In this document: piece by piece, positions 63,027 through 64,000 of the stretch
Layout: every line of letters begins with the position of its first letter
How positions within the stretch are numbered: the stretch's first letter is position 1
Notes under the pieces: model-generated
What the model saw: the letters and a program-made list of their open reading frames with translations, nothing else
Databases searched by the model: none
Told to the model about the DNA's origin: nothing
Assembly (NCBI RefSeq): GCF_002760655.1
Contig: NZ_PDOC01000010.1
Location: 106,641 to 170,640, forward strand
DNA length: 64,000 nucleotides
Reading direction: 5' to 3'
From: Massilia eurypsychrophila
GTDB taxonomy: Bacteria > Pseudomonadota > Gammaproteobacteria > Burkholderiales > Burkholderiaceae_D
Made by a program: the position numbers and the translations under genes

Positions 63027-63102
63027 TCAGCGTAGGAGCATGAAGTAACGATTCAGATAACTCCGCGGCGCAGCTGCATCCCACATAATTAAAGGAACGA
63101 TC

Positions 63103-64000
63103 ATGGACAAGACGAAACGAACCAACCTATTGCTGGCAACTATGATTTCTGGCGCCGTGCTGGCAGGCGCATTCGCGCCGGCGCAGGCGTCGAGCCACCG
63201 CGAAGCGCCGTTCCTGACCAAGGCGCCAAAAGTCGACGGCACTGACTTCTACATGTTCCGTAGCTACGCCGCCGGGCGCGAAGGCTTCGTGACGATGATC
63301 GCCAACTTCCAGCCGTTCCAGGATCCGCAAGGCGGCCCGAACTTCTATCAGTTCGACGAAAACGCGCTGTATGAAATCCACGTCGACAACAACGGCGACG
63401 CCAAGGAAGACATCACGTTCCAGATGCGCTTCAAGAATACCTCGAAAGGCATCGCGCTGCCAATCGGCGGCAAGTCGATCCGCATTCCCCTGATCAATTC
63501 GAGCACCATTTCCGGCGTCAACCCGGCGTCGCTGAACGTGCGCGAAACCTACACCATCGACATGGTCAAGGGCGACCGCCGCTCCGGCACCCGCACCCGC
63601 CTGGCCGCTGTGACCGGCGGCGCCACTGAATTCGACAAGCCGGTCGACAACATCGGCGACAAGACATTCGGCAGCGCCACCGCCTACGAAACCTACGCCA
63701 ACCTGCACATGTACGACCTGAACATGGGCACCTGCGGCAACGGCCGCGTATTTGTCGGCCAGCGCAAGGAGCCGTTCTACATTGCCGTCGGCAAGATCTT
63801 CGACCTGTTCAACCTGAACCCGCTCGGACCTGAAGTGGGTGGCAACAAGAACGACCTCGAAGGCAAGAACGTTAGCTCGATCGCCATCGAAGTGCCGATC
63901 GCCTGCCTGACCAACGGCACCGAGCCGGTCATTGGCGCCTACGCCACCGCCAGCCTGCGCCAGGGCCGCCTGCTCAATCCAGCACCAAAAACCGGCATCA
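63103..64000 (+). CDS. DUF4331 secreted protein (partial, C-terminus outside window)
   Basis: 299 codons are present and the frame is open at the window edge. Signal peptide (LLLATMISGAVLAGAFAPAQA before SSHREAP). The mature start SSHREAPFLTKAPKVDGTDFYMFRSY is the DUF4331 signature. The protein is secreted; function unknown. The AAAGGAACGATC leader gives a strong ribosome site. It is divergent from the ECF sigma gene and carries the shared candidate promoter, so it is a likely target of that sigma factor. Confidence 0.9.
   Translation, partial: MDKTKRTNLLLATMISGAVLAGAFAPAQASSHREAPFLTKAPKVDGTDFYMFRSYAAGREGFVTMIANFQPFQDPQGGPNFYQFDENALYEIHVDNNGDAKEDITFQMRFKNTSKGIALPIGGKSIRIPLINSSTISGVNPASLNVRETYTIDMVKGDRRSGTRTRLAAVTGGATEFDKPVDNIGDKTFGSATAYETYANLHMYDLNMGTCGNGRVFVGQRKEPFYIAVGKIFDLFNLNPLGPEVGGNKNDLEGKNVSSIAIEVPIACLTNGTEPVIGAYATASLRQGRLLNPAPKTGI

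Overview
The window looks like chromosome from a high-GC betaproteobacterium of the Oxalobacteraceae (Massilia, Duganella or Janthinobacterium type). This is inferred from gene content and style: glycine-zipper and BON lipoproteins, YqjD/YqjE/YqjK, a Gram-negative porin, a PF10136 'recombinase', LytS/LytTR pairs and alpha-E/ATP-grasp/transglutaminase clusters. I see no rRNA, tRNA, CRISPR, phage or intact IS element.

Layout. 1-9.3 kb is an envelope and stress island: small secreted proteins and lipoproteins, a patatin lipase, the yqjDEK-like operon, a ferritin-like protein, OmpA/DUF4398 lipoproteins, an AsmA protein, and BON and OsmB-like lipoproteins. 9.5-12.8 kb is a hybrid kinase, a small unknown and a KaiC-like ATPase. 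12.8-16 kb holds a Crp/Fnr regulator and more small envelope genes. 16-24.2 kb covers a DUF3617 protein, a class IV aminotransferase, a PF10136 membrane protein, a cardiolipin synthase-like protein and a PAP2/lipid kinase/phosphoesterase operon. 24.3-27.9 kb has an SOS-type small gene, a sulfate-binding protein, a coiled-coil protein and a dienelactone hydrolase. 28-43 kb is dense in signalling: a frameshifted hybrid kinase, a response regulator, a second Crp/Fnr, a porin, two further kinases, and a LytTR regulator with two tandem LytS-type kinases. 43-47 kb has a sulfurtransferase, an Lgt-like protein and a glycosyltransferase. 47.5-57.8 kb carries two divergent ATP-grasp/alpha-E/transglutaminase operons. 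58-64 kb has a PH-domain protein, a truncated Crp/Fnr, a zinc alcohol dehydrogenase, a decayed ATP-grasp fragment, and an ECF sigma/anti-sigma/fasciclin operon divergent from a DUF4331 gene.

The most notable signal is regulatory. A 14-bp dyad, GTNCG-N4-CGNAC, occurs upstream of at least ten genes. In nearly every case exactly 22 nt separate it from a -10-like hexamer, which puts its centre at about -41.5. The dyad has the 5-4-5 geometry of an FNR-type box at a class II activator position. Two of the sites precede the two full-length Crp/Fnr genes. I infer an autoregulated Crp/Fnr-type envelope-stress regulon. Two further regulatory findings are a pair of exact LexA boxes (CTGT-N8-ACAG) before a 70-aa gene, and a shared TGAATC-N17-CGTATA promoter before the fasciclin and DUF4331 genes beside the ECF sigma factor.
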